From: Porticoccus sp002341315
GTDB taxonomy: Bacteria > Pseudomonadota > Gammaproteobacteria > Pseudomonadales > Porticoccaceae
Assembly (NCBI RefSeq): GCF_047634355.1
Contig: NZ_JBLIAL010000007.1
Length of the DNA: 64,000 nucleotides
Direction: 5' to 3' (one strand)
Made by a program: the position numbers and the translations under genes. The notes under the pieces are model-generated. The model was not told the origin of the DNA. It saw nothing but the letters and a program-made list of their open reading frames with translations, and searched no databases. Positions 1 through 8,306 of this stretch are shown piece by piece. How positions within the stretch are numbered: the stretch's first letter is position 1; the number at the start of each line of letters is the position of its first letter.

Positions 1-275
1 GAAGCATTTGCAATACTGTTACCGAACCAGCCATCGGGCAGGAAACCGCCCGCGCTGCCGCCATACATGATGGTATAACCCACAAACAGATACATGGTGC
101 AGGCAACGGCAAACAGTGCGACGTTTTTGGTAAGAATTTCAGTGGTGTTTTTGGCGCGAACCAGGCCGGCCTCCAACATGGCAAAACCTGCTGCCATCCA
201 CATCACGAACGCGCCAGCGATCAGAAAATAAAATGTATCGAGCGCGTATTTAACTTCAATAATTTCAGGACTCAT
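1..275 (-). CDS. amt: Ammonium transporter, N-terminal part (runs off window)
   Basis: Only the first 91 or so codons are present; the gene continues past the left edge. Reading leftward from ATG at 275 gives an Amt N-terminus: an out-facing first helix with the stretch FYFLIAGAFVMWMAAGFAML, then EAGLVRAKNTTEI, the conserved Amt signature after helix 1, and GYTIMYGG further on. Amt proteins are inner-membrane channels that take up ammonium. It lies 19 bases after glnK, in the classical glnK-amt order, so GlnK probably gates this channel. Transcription most likely comes from the NtrC/sigma-54 promoter upstream of torF. Confidence 0.93.
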   Translation of the reverse strand, partial: MSPEIIEVKYALDTFYFLIAGAFVMWMAAGFAMLEAGLVRAKNTTEILTKNVALFAVACTMYLFVGYTIMYGGSAGGFLPDGWFGNSIANA

Positions 276-294
276 TGTCGTAGTCTCCCGTGTC

Positions 295-633
295 TTAAAC
301 TGCTTCTACACCGGTTTCACCGGTGCGAATTCGAATGACTTCCTGTAAATCCGAAATGAAGATTTTGCCATCACCAATCTTGCCGGTATGAGCGGCAGAG
401 GTAATCGCTTCGATAGCGCCGTCCACCATTTCATCCGCAAGGGCCAATTCCAGTTTTACCTTGGGCAAAAAATCCACCACATATTCAGCACCACGGTACA
501 GTTCTGTGTGGCCTTTTTGTCGGCCAAACCCTTTTACCTCGGTCACCGTCACACCCTGAACACCGATGGCGGCAAGCGCTTCTCGCACGTCATCCAGTTT
601 GAAGGGCTTGACAACTGCTGTAATCATTTTCAT
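295..633 (-). CDS. glnK: Nitrogen regulatory protein P-II, GlnK type
   Basis: A 112-residue PII signalling protein. It senses 2-oxoglutarate and ATP/ADP and controls ammonium transport and nitrogen regulation. The T-loop reads RGAEYVVDFLPK and carries Tyr51, the uridylylation site; the B-loop TGKIGDGKIF and the C-terminal IRIRTGETG are also typical. The start is the ATG at 633 (MKMITAVVKPF), with GAGGAG seven bases upstream; an upstream in-frame start would add a non-family tail. Adjacency to amt suggests GlnK rather than GlnB. A strong hairpin (654-679) lies between torF and this gene. Confidence 0.95.
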   Translation of the reverse strand: MKMITAVVKPFKLDDVREALAAIGVQGVTVTEVKGFGRQKGHTELYRGAEYVVDFLPKVKLELALADEMVDGAIEAITSAAHTGKIGDGKIFISDLQEVIRIRTGETGVEAV

Positions 634-653
634 TGCATTGCTCCTCAGAGATA

Positions 654-679
654 GTGGCACCCGACATGCCGGGTGCCAC
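654..679. promoter_or_regulatory. Intercistronic stem-loop between torF and glnK
   Basis: Perfect 10-bp inverted repeat GTGGCACCCG / CGGGTGCCAC around a 6-base loop. Neither side is followed by a T-run, so it does not look like an intrinsic terminator. Placed just after the torF stop and about 20 bases before the glnK start codon, it could be an RNA-processing or stability element that uncouples torF from glnK-amt expression. That role is inference. Confidence 0.6.
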
Positions 680-686
680 CGTTCAA

Positions 687-1460
687 TTACATGCTTTTGC
701 TAATGGAAAACAACAACGTGCTGTCACACCAGGACGTATCGAAGCACTCTTCATCGTCCAGCGTGGTATCAACCCAGCTCAGTGCAAAATCCAGTCCCTG
801 CCAGGACTTGCCGAGGGTGATGGAGTAGTCGGTGTACTTATCTTCACCATCGGTCAGGAAAGCTTCTTCGCCATCCTTGCCACTGTCAGTACTTTTATTT
901 TCAAACTTGTTGTAGCCCGCATGGAATCCCAATGAAAACCCGTGGGGCAGCTCGAAACCGTAGTCCGCGTAGAGATACCAGAATTCACCGGTTTCCAGCC
1001 AATAATCGTCAGAGTACGCGAAACCCAGTGTGCCGCCCTTGTAGGACAGGCTACCGTAGAGTTCCTGGTAGTCGAGATCACGATTACCGGTCAGAGGAAA
1101 TGCAGTTGCATCGGAACCGGGGTAATCATAGTAAATATAACCGACGTCATAGCTAACCTCTTCAGTGAGATCGCCACCGTAACCAAAGTAGTAATCCAGC
1201 TCGAGCCCAGCATCAGAGCTGTCCGGATCATTGAAATCCACCTGGGAACCCCAGGTACCTACGTACAGTCCGTTATCAAACGCGACATCAAAACCACCCT
1301 GTATGGCAATTTCAGTGTCATTCTGTGAAATCCCACGGAATCTGTAATCCGAAGCGATTGTGACGTTGGCAGAGACCTCGTAGGCCTGCGCAACATTGGA
1401 AGCCAAGGGGAAGGTCAGCGCCATAGAGGTAACGACCAGAGACTTTTTAAATGCGTTCAT
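687..1460 (-). CDS. TorF-family putative outer-membrane porin
   Basis: A 257-residue secreted protein. Residues 1 to about 26 form a signal peptide ending AQA, followed by YEVSANVTIASDYRFRGISQ, the start signature of the TIGR02001/TorF family. The rest alternates aromatic and polar residues as in a small beta-barrel and ends in a hydrophobic strand. Start at 1460 is chosen because GGAG lies six bases before this ATG. Such genes often precede glnK-amt in gammaproteobacteria. The sigma-54 promoter and NtrC site upstream imply induction by nitrogen limitation, so it may admit a nitrogen source; its substrate is unknown. Confidence 0.85.
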   Translation of the reverse strand: MNAFKKSLVVTSMALTFPLASNVAQAYEVSANVTIASDYRFRGISQNDTEIAIQGGFDVAFDNGLYVGTWGSQVDFNDPDSSDAGLELDYYFGYGGDLTEEVSYDVGYIYYDYPGSDATAFPLTGNRDLDYQELYGSLSYKGGTLGFAYSDDYWLETGEFWYLYADYGFELPHGFSLGFHAGYNKFENKSTDSGKDGEEAFLTDGEDKYTDYSITLGKSWQGLDFALSWVDTTLDDEECFDTSWCDSTLLFSISKSM

Positions 1461-1537
1461 ATGCTTCTCCAAAATATAAACAACAGCGAAAAATTAAACA
1501 TGCAATCACGGTTTGTAATTGGTACATCAGCACTTAA

Positions 1538-1553
1538 TGCATTTGGCATGCCA
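1538..1553 (-). promoter_or_regulatory. Sigma-54 promoter of torF-glnK-amt
   Basis: On the minus strand the sequence TGGCATGCCAAATGCA matches the sigma-54 consensus TGGCAC-N5-TTGCA, with GG and GC separated by exactly 10 bases. The predicted start lies about 65 bases before the torF ATG. The rest of the 1461-1775 gap holds the NtrC site and a palindrome near ubiK; no gene was seen in it. Confidence 0.8.
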
Positions 1554-1605
1554 ACCTTCAAAAAGCGGTAATTGAACTCCTGTAAAGCGGGCACCAACCT
1601 CTCAA

Positions 1606-1622
1606 TGCACCTTTTTTGTGCA
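1606..1622. promoter_or_regulatory. NtrC-binding site
   Basis: TGCACCTTTTTTGTGCA is a near-perfect match to the NtrC consensus TGCACC-N5-GGTGCA. It sits about 55 bases upstream of the sigma-54 promoter, as expected for an enhancer site. Together they mean the torF-glnK-amt operon is switched on by phosphorylated NtrC under nitrogen limitation. Confidence 0.8.
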
Positions 1623-1714
1623 CAAATGGACTCACCAAATCTGTCATCGCACCAAAAAACTTCGCTGGAAGCCCCACTGCTTACTGCTGCCCGGAAGCAG
1701 CCGTCACTAAAGTG

Positions 1715-1730
1715 CTCTGTACATACAGAG
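1715..1730. promoter_or_regulatory. Palindrome upstream of ubiK
   Basis: CTCTGTA-CA-TACAGAG is a perfect 7+7 inverted repeat 46 bases before the ubiK start. It could be an operator for a dimeric regulator. It is not a LexA box, since the CTGT/ACAG spacing is too short. No regulator is assigned. Confidence 0.35.
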
Positions 1731-1775
1731 TGATCTCCTTAAAATAGATCACCACTTATTCGGAGCGGCCCATCA

Positions 1776-2033
1776 ATGCGACCTAACGAGTTCATCAACC
1801 AGTTTTTGCACCAACTCAACAATGTCATTACCCCGGGCGCAGAGGCCCTGGGTAGCGACATGCAACAGAAGCTGCGAACGGCTGCACAGGCTGCTTTCGA
1901 CAAGCTGGAGCTGGTGACCCGGGACGAGTTCGATGCGCAGCAGGCTGTCCTGAAGCGCAGCCGGGAAAAGCTGGAACAACTCGAGCAACAGCTCGCCAGG
2001 CTTGAAGCACAATTGGAGAATCGGCAAGACTGA
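1776..2033 (+). CDS. ubiK: Ubiquinone biosynthesis accessory factor UbiK (YqiC/BMFP family)
   Basis: An 85-residue, acidic, mostly helical protein. The N-terminal helix (residues about 1-30) is followed by a long coiled coil, KRSREKLEQLEQQLARLEAQ, near the C-terminus. This is the layout of the YqiC/UbiK family, which trimerises, binds membranes and helps the Ubi complex make ubiquinone under aerobic conditions. Length matches the family. It is divergent from torF and 67 bases upstream of comM, the same neighbourhood (glnK / yqiC / comM) as in Pseudomonas. Confidence 0.88.
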   Translation: MRPNEFINQFLHQLNNVITPGAEALGSDMQQKLRTAAQAAFDKLELVTRDEFDAQQAVLKRSREKLEQLEQQLARLEAQLENRQD

Positions 2034-2100
2034 ACGGTCCCGGCCGCCCTAATACAAAGGAAGCACCATCTGATCGACATGCCAGCCAAGGAGGGCATCC

Positions 2101-3594
2101 ATGTCACTTGCCATCGTCCATACCCGCGCCAAATACGGCATCGATGCCCCCGCCGTGACCGTGGAGGTTCATCTGTCCAACGGACTCCCCGGGTTGTCAA
2201 TTGTGGGCATGCCGGAAACTGCCGTGAAAGAGAGCAAGGACCGGGTTCGCAGCGCCCTGCTGAACACTCACTTCGATTTCCCCGCCCGACGCATCACGAT
2301 TAACCTGGCACCCGCCGATCTGCCCAAGGAAGGGGGTCGCTTCGATTTGGCGATTGCGCTGGGGGTGCTGGCCGCGTCGGCACAAATCCCTGCTGACCAG
2401 CTCGATCAATACGAAGTCATCGGTGAACTGGCGCTGTCGGGGGACTTGCGTCCCGTGGAGGGGGTACTGCCGACTTCACTGGCTTGTGGAAAGTCGGGCA
2501 GACTCCTGATCTTGCCTACCATGAATGCGGAGGAAGCAGCCCTGAGCAGCAAAACCCGGGTTATCGCCGCCACCCATCTGCTCGAAGTCTGTGCACACCT
2601 GAATGGCAATCAGCCGATTGAGCCCCTTTCCTGCGGCACCAGGGCAAGTGTTGCTGAAACGGATGGAGATATGGCCGACATCATCGGTCAGCACCAGGCC
2701 AAACGGGCACTGGAAATCGCTGCTGCCGGTGGCCACAACCTGCTCTTCAGCGGTCCTCCGGGGACAGGCAAAACCATGCTGGCCAGCCGACTCACCAGTA
2801 TATTGCCACCGTTGCAGGAGCGGGAAATGCTCGAGGTGGCCGCCATTCATTCAGTAGCAGGTCGCGGCTTGCGGGGTACGCTTTACAATCCGCCTTTTCG
2901 CTCGCCCCATCATACGGCGTCTGCAACAGCACTGGTTGGTGGCGGCAGCGTGCCCAGGCCTGGGGAAATCTCTCTCGCCCATCACGGCGTATTGTTTCTG
3001 GATGAATTGCCTGAATTTCCCCGGCGGGTCCTCGAAGTACTGCGTGAGCCACTGGAATCCGGCGAAATCATGATTTCAAGGGTCCAGGCTCAGACGCGCT
3101 TTCCGGCGGCATTCCAACTGATTGCGGCAATGAACCCCTGCCCCTGCGGCTACTACGGCAGCCAACGCTGTCGCTGCACCCCCGACCAGATACACCGCTA
3201 CTCCGATCGCATCTCCGGGCCATTGCTGGATCGCATCGACTTACAGATAGAAGTCCCGCCTCTGCCGGGCGACCGGCTGGTTGACGGAAAAACCGATGGC
3301 GACTGCAGCACAGATATCCGCAACAGGGTCATGGCAGCCCGCCAGCGGCAGCTGACCCGGGCGGGAACAATCAATGCCCGACTCTCCAGCCGGGAAGTGG
3401 CTACCTTTTGCGCACTTGACCAGCCACAAAAAACCCTGCTCAATCGGGCGGTAGAACAACTCGGTTTATCACCCAGAGCATTTCATCGTATATTGAAAGT
3501 GACACGGACCATTGCAGACCTCGACAACAGTGCCGCTATCACCATGGCTCACCTCACTGAAGCCCTCGGCTACAGACTCAGACTGAGTCATTGA
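2101..3594 (+). CDS. comM: Mg-chelatase-like AAA+ ATPase ComM (YifB)
   Basis: A 497-residue protein of the YifB/ComM family. The N-terminal third is a Lon-protease-like domain (LSIVGMPETAVKESKDRV). It is followed by an AAA+ core with Walker A GPPGTGKTM and Walker B VLFLDELPEF. A four-Cys cluster (CPCGYYGSQRCRC) precedes the C-terminal Mg-chelatase domain. In naturally competent relatives ComM is a hexameric helicase that promotes branch migration during integration of transformed DNA. No other competence gene lies in the window, so its presence does not prove competence. Confidence 0.93.
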   Translation: MSLAIVHTRAKYGIDAPAVTVEVHLSNGLPGLSIVGMPETAVKESKDRVRSALLNTHFDFPARRITINLAPADLPKEGGRFDLAIALGVLAASAQIPADQLDQYEVIGELALSGDLRPVEGVLPTSLACGKSGRLLILPTMNAEEAALSSKTRVIAATHLLEVCAHLNGNQPIEPLSCGTRASVAETDGDMADIIGQHQAKRALEIAAAGGHNLLFSGPPGTGKTMLASRLTSILPPLQEREMLEVAAIHSVAGRGLRGTLYNPPFRSPHHTASATALVGGGSVPRPGEISLAHHGVLFLDELPEFPRRVLEVLREPLESGEIMISRVQAQTRFPAAFQLIAAMNPCPCGYYGSQRCRCTPDQIHRYSDRISGPLLDRIDLQIEVPPLPGDRLVDGKTDGDCSTDIRNRVMAARQRQLTRAGTINARLSSREVATFCALDQPQKTLLNRAVEQLGLSPRAFHRILKVTRTIADLDNSAAITMAHLTEALGYRLRLSH

Positions 3595-3638
3595 TTTGCC
3601 ATCGACAAACGACTGCCACAAAAATGACCTCTGGGCGG

Positions 3639-3647
3639 TGGTATACT
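3639..3647 (+). promoter_or_regulatory. Extended -10 promoter of phaC
   Basis: TG-G-TATACT is an extended -10 element. It lies 26 bases before the phaC ATG, leaving a leader of about 20 bases with AAGGAG. No good -35 box is visible, which is acceptable for an extended -10. Confidence 0.4.
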
Positions 3648-3673
3648 GGCAACACTTAACCAAGGAGCAATAC

Positions 3674-5461
3674 ATGGCGGAAAAACCGGACAGAACAGTT
3701 TCCAGTGTGATTGATGAACTGGATAATCTCATCGCCGAAATCCCCCGATTAAATGATGCATCTGTCGAGAAAATAGACTCACGGATACGCTCAATCATCG
3801 GCAAGGCATCTCAGGGGCTGTCTCCTGTTCAGTTATTGCTGGCCTACACAGACTGGCTGGCCCACCTGTCTATTTCTCCTGCCAGACGCGTGAGGTTATT
3901 GCAGAATTTCTCTGAGAAGCTGCTGCGACTATCCACGTTTACCGCCCGGGCCATCACCGAAAAAAGCGAGAATCCACCCCCTAAAAAATACCCTTATTTC
4001 ATGAATGATCTCTGGAAAAAAGTCCCTTTCAGCGTCATGGCCAAGGGCCACAGCATGGCGGTGGAATGGCTGAAGGAAGCGGATACGGATCTGCCGGGTA
4101 TGGGACCGTTCAGCAAGGAACTGGTAGACTTTATTAACGGTCATGCCCTGGAGGTCATCTCACCAACCAATTTGCCACAAACCAACCCGGAGGTTCTCAA
4201 AGCCACCTGGGAAAACAAAGGCCGGAACTTGCTGGAAGGCATCGGCAATATGCAACGGGACATTCAAAAGAAACTGCTCAGGGATAACCGGCCTGAGATG
4301 GGTGATTTCAAGGTGGGGGAAAATCTGGCCATTACCCCGGGCCAGGTCATCTACCAGAACAACCTGATCGAACTGATTCAATACAGCCCCACTACAGAAA
4401 CCGTGGCCAGAGAGCCGGTACTGATCGTACCCGCCTGGATCATGAAATATTACATCCTTGATCTGGTGCCGGAAAAATCCCTGGTTAATTACCTGGTTGC
4501 CCAGGGGAAAACCGTGTTCATGATTTCCTGGAAAAATCCCGATAAAGATGATCGCGAACTGGATATTGAGGATTACATAAAATCAGGCATTTTGGACGCA
4601 TTGGATGCCGTCAAAACGGTGGTGCCAAAGGCCAAAATCAACGCTACCGGCTATTGTATTGGTGGAACACTCTTGGCAATGGCCGCAGCCTACCTGGCCA
4701 GAGAGCAGGATGACAGTCTCAACAGCATCACCCTGCTGGCAGCCCAGACGGACTTCACCGAGCCCGGCGAAATCAAACTGTTCCTGGGGGCCAGCCAATT
4801 GGCTTTTCTCGATAGCATGATGTGGACCGACGGCTACCTGGAAGCCGCCAGTATGGGTGGTGCCTTCAAGGCGCTGCGCACCCAGGAACTGGTCTGGAAC
4901 CCGGCGGTGGAACGCTACTATCTGGGCCGGGAAACGAAACCCGTCGCCTTGATGGCCTGGAATGCCGATGGCACAAGAATGCCTGCAGCCATGCACAGTC
5001 GCTATCTGCACGAACTGTTTGTTGAAAACCGGTTGGCCAGCTGTAAATTTCTGGTGGAGGACAAACCTGTCGCAATCCAGGATATTCGCGTACCTTTCTT
5101 TGTAGTGGGCACCTCAGCCGACCATGTGGCACCGTGGAAATCCGTCTACAAAATCCACCATATGGCCCGCTCGGATATCACCTTCCTGCTCACCAGTGGT
5201 GGCCACAATGCCGGCATTGTATCCGGGCCGGAGCATCCCCACCGCCGCTACCAGATCAAGTCACAGGACCCCATGGCACCTTACATTGACCCGGACAGCT
5301 GGGTGGAGTCGGTAGAGAGTCACTCCGGCTCTTGGTGGCCGGCCTGGAATCTCTGGCTGGATGACCAATCCTCCGAGCAGGTTGCCCCACCGACTATGGG
5401 TGCCGAAGGCACGGATTATGAGGTGCTATGGCCCGCGCCCGGTAAATACGTTTTTGGTTGA
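3674..5461 (+). CDS. phaC: Class I poly(3-hydroxyalkanoate) synthase
   Basis: A 595-residue PHA synthase. It polymerises (R)-3-hydroxyacyl-CoA into storage polyester on cytoplasmic granules. The PHA lipase-like box GYCIGG places the nucleophile at Cys328; Asp483 (TSADHVAPW) and His511 (GGHNAGIV) complete the triad. Length and the C-terminal YIDPDSWV/GSWWPAW signature fit class I. The start at 3674 follows AAGGAG. No phaA, phaB, phasin or depolymerase gene is adjacent, so the monomer pathway must be encoded elsewhere. Confidence 0.93.
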   Translation: MAEKPDRTVSSVIDELDNLIAEIPRLNDASVEKIDSRIRSIIGKASQGLSPVQLLLAYTDWLAHLSISPARRVRLLQNFSEKLLRLSTFTARAITEKSENPPPKKYPYFMNDLWKKVPFSVMAKGHSMAVEWLKEADTDLPGMGPFSKELVDFINGHALEVISPTNLPQTNPEVLKATWENKGRNLLEGIGNMQRDIQKKLLRDNRPEMGDFKVGENLAITPGQVIYQNNLIELIQYSPTTETVAREPVLIVPAWIMKYYILDLVPEKSLVNYLVAQGKTVFMISWKNPDKDDRELDIEDYIKSGILDALDAVKTVVPKAKINATGYCIGGTLLAMAAAYLAREQDDSLNSITLLAAQTDFTEPGEIKLFLGASQLAFLDSMMWTDGYLEAASMGGAFKALRTQELVWNPAVERYYLGRETKPVALMAWNADGTRMPAAMHSRYLHELFVENRLASCKFLVEDKPVAIQDIRVPFFVVGTSADHVAPWKSVYKIHHMARSDITFLLTSGGHNAGIVSGPEHPHRRYQIKSQDPMAPYIDPDSWVESVESHSGSWWPAWNLWLDDQSSEQVAPPTMGAEGTDYEVLWPAPGKYVFG

Positions 5462-5545
5462 TCCGGCTGGGTAGCAGTGGACGGCAGCTATTCACTTGCT
5501 ACAATCCGCGACTCACTGATCATCCTCCAAAACCGGCAAACCGAC

Positions 5546-7579
5546 TTGAACAAACTCAATACCCAGCAACGTGCTGCAGTAAATTACATTGATGGCCCAT
5601 TGCTGGTACTGGCCGGGGCCGGCAGTGGCAAAACCAGTGTCATCACCAGCAAGATCGCCCACCTGATTCAGCAATGCGGCATCAGTGCCCGTCATATTGC
5701 GGCCGTCACCTTCACCAATAAAGCTGCCCGGGAGATGAAGGCGCGAGCAGCCAAGCTGGTCAGCGGCCAACAGGCCAAGGGGCTAACCGTCTCCACTTTT
5801 CACAATCTCGGCCTGCACATTATCCGCAGCGAAATCGTCCAGATCGGCTTTAAGCCCGGGTTTTCCATTTTCGATGCAGAGGATGCAAAAAGCCTGTTGC
5901 GAGAGCTGATGCTGAAGAAGTCCGACCTGGATGCCGATCATCTGGACAGGGTGCAACACCAGATTTCCAGCTGGAAAAATGATCTCCTGACGCCATCCCA
6001 AACCCTTGCAAATGCCGCCAGTAGTGAAGAACAGACAATAGCGTTGGTCTATCAGCGTTATACGGACGCCCTGCGGGCCTACAACGCAGTGGACTTCGAT
6101 GACCTGATACTGATCCCGTCACTGCTGTTTCAGCAATCGCCGGAGATCCTCGGCAAATGGCAGAATCGCATTCGTTACCTGCTGGTGGATGAGTATCAGG
6201 ACACCAACTTTGCGCAGTATCAACTGGTTAAATTGCTGGTGGGAGCAAGGCGATCACTGACCGTGGTGGGTGACGACGATCAGTCCATTTATGCCTGGCG
6301 CGGCGCCAGGCCGGAAAACCTGCAGCAACTGCAGGAGGATTTTCCGGAGCTTCACGTCATCAAACTGGAGCAAAACTACCGTTCAACTGGCCGCATTCTA
6401 AGGGCGGCCAACCGGCTGATCGACAACAACCCTCACCTGTTCAGCAAATCTCTCTGGAGTGAGCTGGGTCCAGGGGCCCCCTTGCGGATTATCCTCACCG
6501 CCAACGAGGAGGCGGAAACCGAACGCATCGTCAATGAAATTCTCGATACGAAATTGCGCAAAAGTTGTCACTTCCGCGATTTTGCCGTGCTCTACCGGGG
6601 TAATCACCAGGCCAGATTGCTGGAGTTGAAACTACAGGCCCAGGGCGTGCCCTATCAGCTCAGCGGCGGCACCTCGTTTTACGCCCGAACCGAGATCAAG
6701 GACATCATGGCCTATCTTCGCCTGATGGTGAACAGCGATGACGACAATGCCTTCTTGCGAATCATCAACACGCCGCGCCGCCAAATCGGCACCTCAACAC
6801 TGGAAAAACTGGGACGCTACGCCAACGAACGGCAGATGTCCCTAATGGATTGTATTGATGAGCTCGGGCTACAGTGCCAGCTGGCGCCCAACAACCTGGA
6901 ACGACTGCAACGTTTCAGGCACTGGATTGGCCAGGTGGCCAGCCACTGCAGCAATGGCGACCCGATTGCTGCCATCCGAGAGATGGTCAACGATATGGAC
7001 TACGAAGGCTGGCTGCACCAGAACGCCAGCAGTGGCAAGGTTGCAGAAAAGCGCATGGAAAATGTCAACTTTCTGATCGAGCAAATCCGGCAACTGCTGA
7101 CCAGGGACGAACTGGCCATTACCGGAGAGCGGGAACAGCAGGATACCGCGGTGGAGGATGCAATTGCCAAACTGGTGCTGCGGGACATTCTCGACCGTCA
7201 GGAGGAGGATTCCGCCGATGACAAGGTACAACTGATGACCCTGCACGCCGCCAAGGGACTGGAATTCCCCCACGTGTTCATGATCGGCATGGAGGAAGGC
7301 CTGCTACCCCACCGCAACAGTATTGATGGGGATACCATCGAAGAGGAGCGGCGCCTCGCGTACGTCGGCATTACCCGGGCCAGACAAACCCTGACCATGA
7401 CCATGGCCGCCAGGCGAAAACTGTTCGGCGAGATCGCCGAGACAACTCCGAGCCGCTTTATCGATGAACTGCCACAGGAGGACCTGGAAAAAGAAGGCAT
7501 GGGGCAGCCGAGTGATCCGGAGGTGGCCCGACAAAAAGGGCGCGACTCACTGGATGCCCTGAAAGGCTTGTTTGCCTGA
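5546..7579 (+). CDS. rep: ATP-dependent DNA helicase Rep
   Basis: A UvrD/Rep superfamily 1 helicase that moves 3' to 5' and helps replication forks past protein blocks. Visible motifs: Walker A AGAGSGKT, VTFTNKAAREMK (Ia), LLVDEYQDTN (II), VVGDDDQSIYAWRGA (III), QNYRS (IV), TLHAAKGLEFPHVF (V) and ITRARQ (VI). The TTG at 5546 is chosen because it gives MNKLNTQQRAAV, aligning with the E. coli Rep N-terminus, and a 677-residue product close to E. coli's 673. A GTG at 5477 would add 23 residues with no family support. No clear Shine-Dalgarno was seen at either. Confidence 0.92.
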   Translation: MNKLNTQQRAAVNYIDGPLLVLAGAGSGKTSVITSKIAHLIQQCGISARHIAAVTFTNKAAREMKARAAKLVSGQQAKGLTVSTFHNLGLHIIRSEIVQIGFKPGFSIFDAEDAKSLLRELMLKKSDLDADHLDRVQHQISSWKNDLLTPSQTLANAASSEEQTIALVYQRYTDALRAYNAVDFDDLILIPSLLFQQSPEILGKWQNRIRYLLVDEYQDTNFAQYQLVKLLVGARRSLTVVGDDDQSIYAWRGARPENLQQLQEDFPELHVIKLEQNYRSTGRILRAANRLIDNNPHLFSKSLWSELGPGAPLRIILTANEEAETERIVNEILDTKLRKSCHFRDFAVLYRGNHQARLLELKLQAQGVPYQLSGGTSFYARTEIKDIMAYLRLMVNSDDDNAFLRIINTPRRQIGTSTLEKLGRYANERQMSLMDCIDELGLQCQLAPNNLERLQRFRHWIGQVASHCSNGDPIAAIREMVNDMDYEGWLHQNASSGKVAEKRMENVNFLIEQIRQLLTRDELAITGEREQQDTAVEDAIAKLVLRDILDRQEEDSADDKVQLMTLHAAKGLEFPHVFMIGMEEGLLPHRNSIDGDTIEEERRLAYVGITRARQTLTMTMAARRKLFGEIAETTPSRFIDELPQEDLEKEGMGQPSDPEVARQKGRDSLDALKGLFA

Positions 7580-7595
7580 ACGGGGCTCGCCTCGG

Positions 7596-8306
7596 TTAAT
7601 CCAGCAGAAATGGCAGTGGCCGGTCGATAACGATCTCCGTTGCCGATATCCGGCATCCGTAAACCAGCACCTCAACACCCGCAGCAATCGCCTGTCGCAG
7701 TGTCGCACCGTAAACCGGATCGATCTCATCGGCGGGCCCTGCACAATCGGCACCACTGTGCTGCACACAAAACACCAGTACCGCACGATGACCCTGCTGA
7801 ACCATACTGATCAATTCCCGAAGATGCTTGGTACCGCGCTCGGTGACCGCATCGGGAAACAGCACCCGACCACCACCTGCGCCCAGGGTCGTGTTCTTGA
7901 CCTCCACATAGCAGGGCGCAAGCTCCTCTCCCGTCAGCAACAGATCAATACGACTGTTCTCGGCACCGTATTTCACCTCCGCGCGAATTGACTCATAACC
8001 CTGCAGCTCTGCAATAACACCCTGTTCAATCGCTTCGCGAACCAGCTTGTTGGGCCGGTTGGTATTGACGCCGGTGAGAAAGCCATCCGGGGTGGTAGTA
8101 ATTTCCAGGGTTCCCGACAATTTTCGCCGGGGATCATCAGAGCGGGAAAACCAGCACGGCGTCTCCGCTTGCCAACAGTTTTTCATGGAGCCGGTATTCG
8201 GACAGTGAATCGTCATTTCTTCACCACTGGACAGCCGAATATCGGCGAGAAACCGCTTGTAGCGTTGAATCAATGTGGCACGTTCAAACGGCGGAACAAT
8301 CTTCAT
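7596..8306 (-). CDS. sfsA: Sugar fermentation stimulation protein / DNA-binding nuclease SfsA
   Basis: A 236-residue SfsA. Family signatures visible are HCPNTGSMKNC near residue 35-45, RIDLLLTGEELAPCYVEVKN (acidic PD-(D/E)xK-like nuclease core) and VQHSGADCAGPADEIDPVYG. SfsA binds nucleic acid and has been linked to sugar metabolism regulation; its physiological role is unsettled. It overlaps the upstream aminotransferase by ATGA, so the two are co-translated. The pair sits divergent from dksA as in Pseudomonas. Confidence 0.92.
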   Translation of the reverse strand: MKIVPPFERATLIQRYKRFLADIRLSSGEEMTIHCPNTGSMKNCWQAETPCWFSRSDDPRRKLSGTLEITTTPDGFLTGVNTNRPNKLVREAIEQGVIAELQGYESIRAEVKYGAENSRIDLLLTGEELAPCYVEVKNTTLGAGGGRVLFPDAVTERGTKHLRELISMVQQGHRAVLVFCVQHSGADCAGPADEIDPVYGATLRQAIAAGVEVLVYGCRISATEIVIDRPLPFLLD

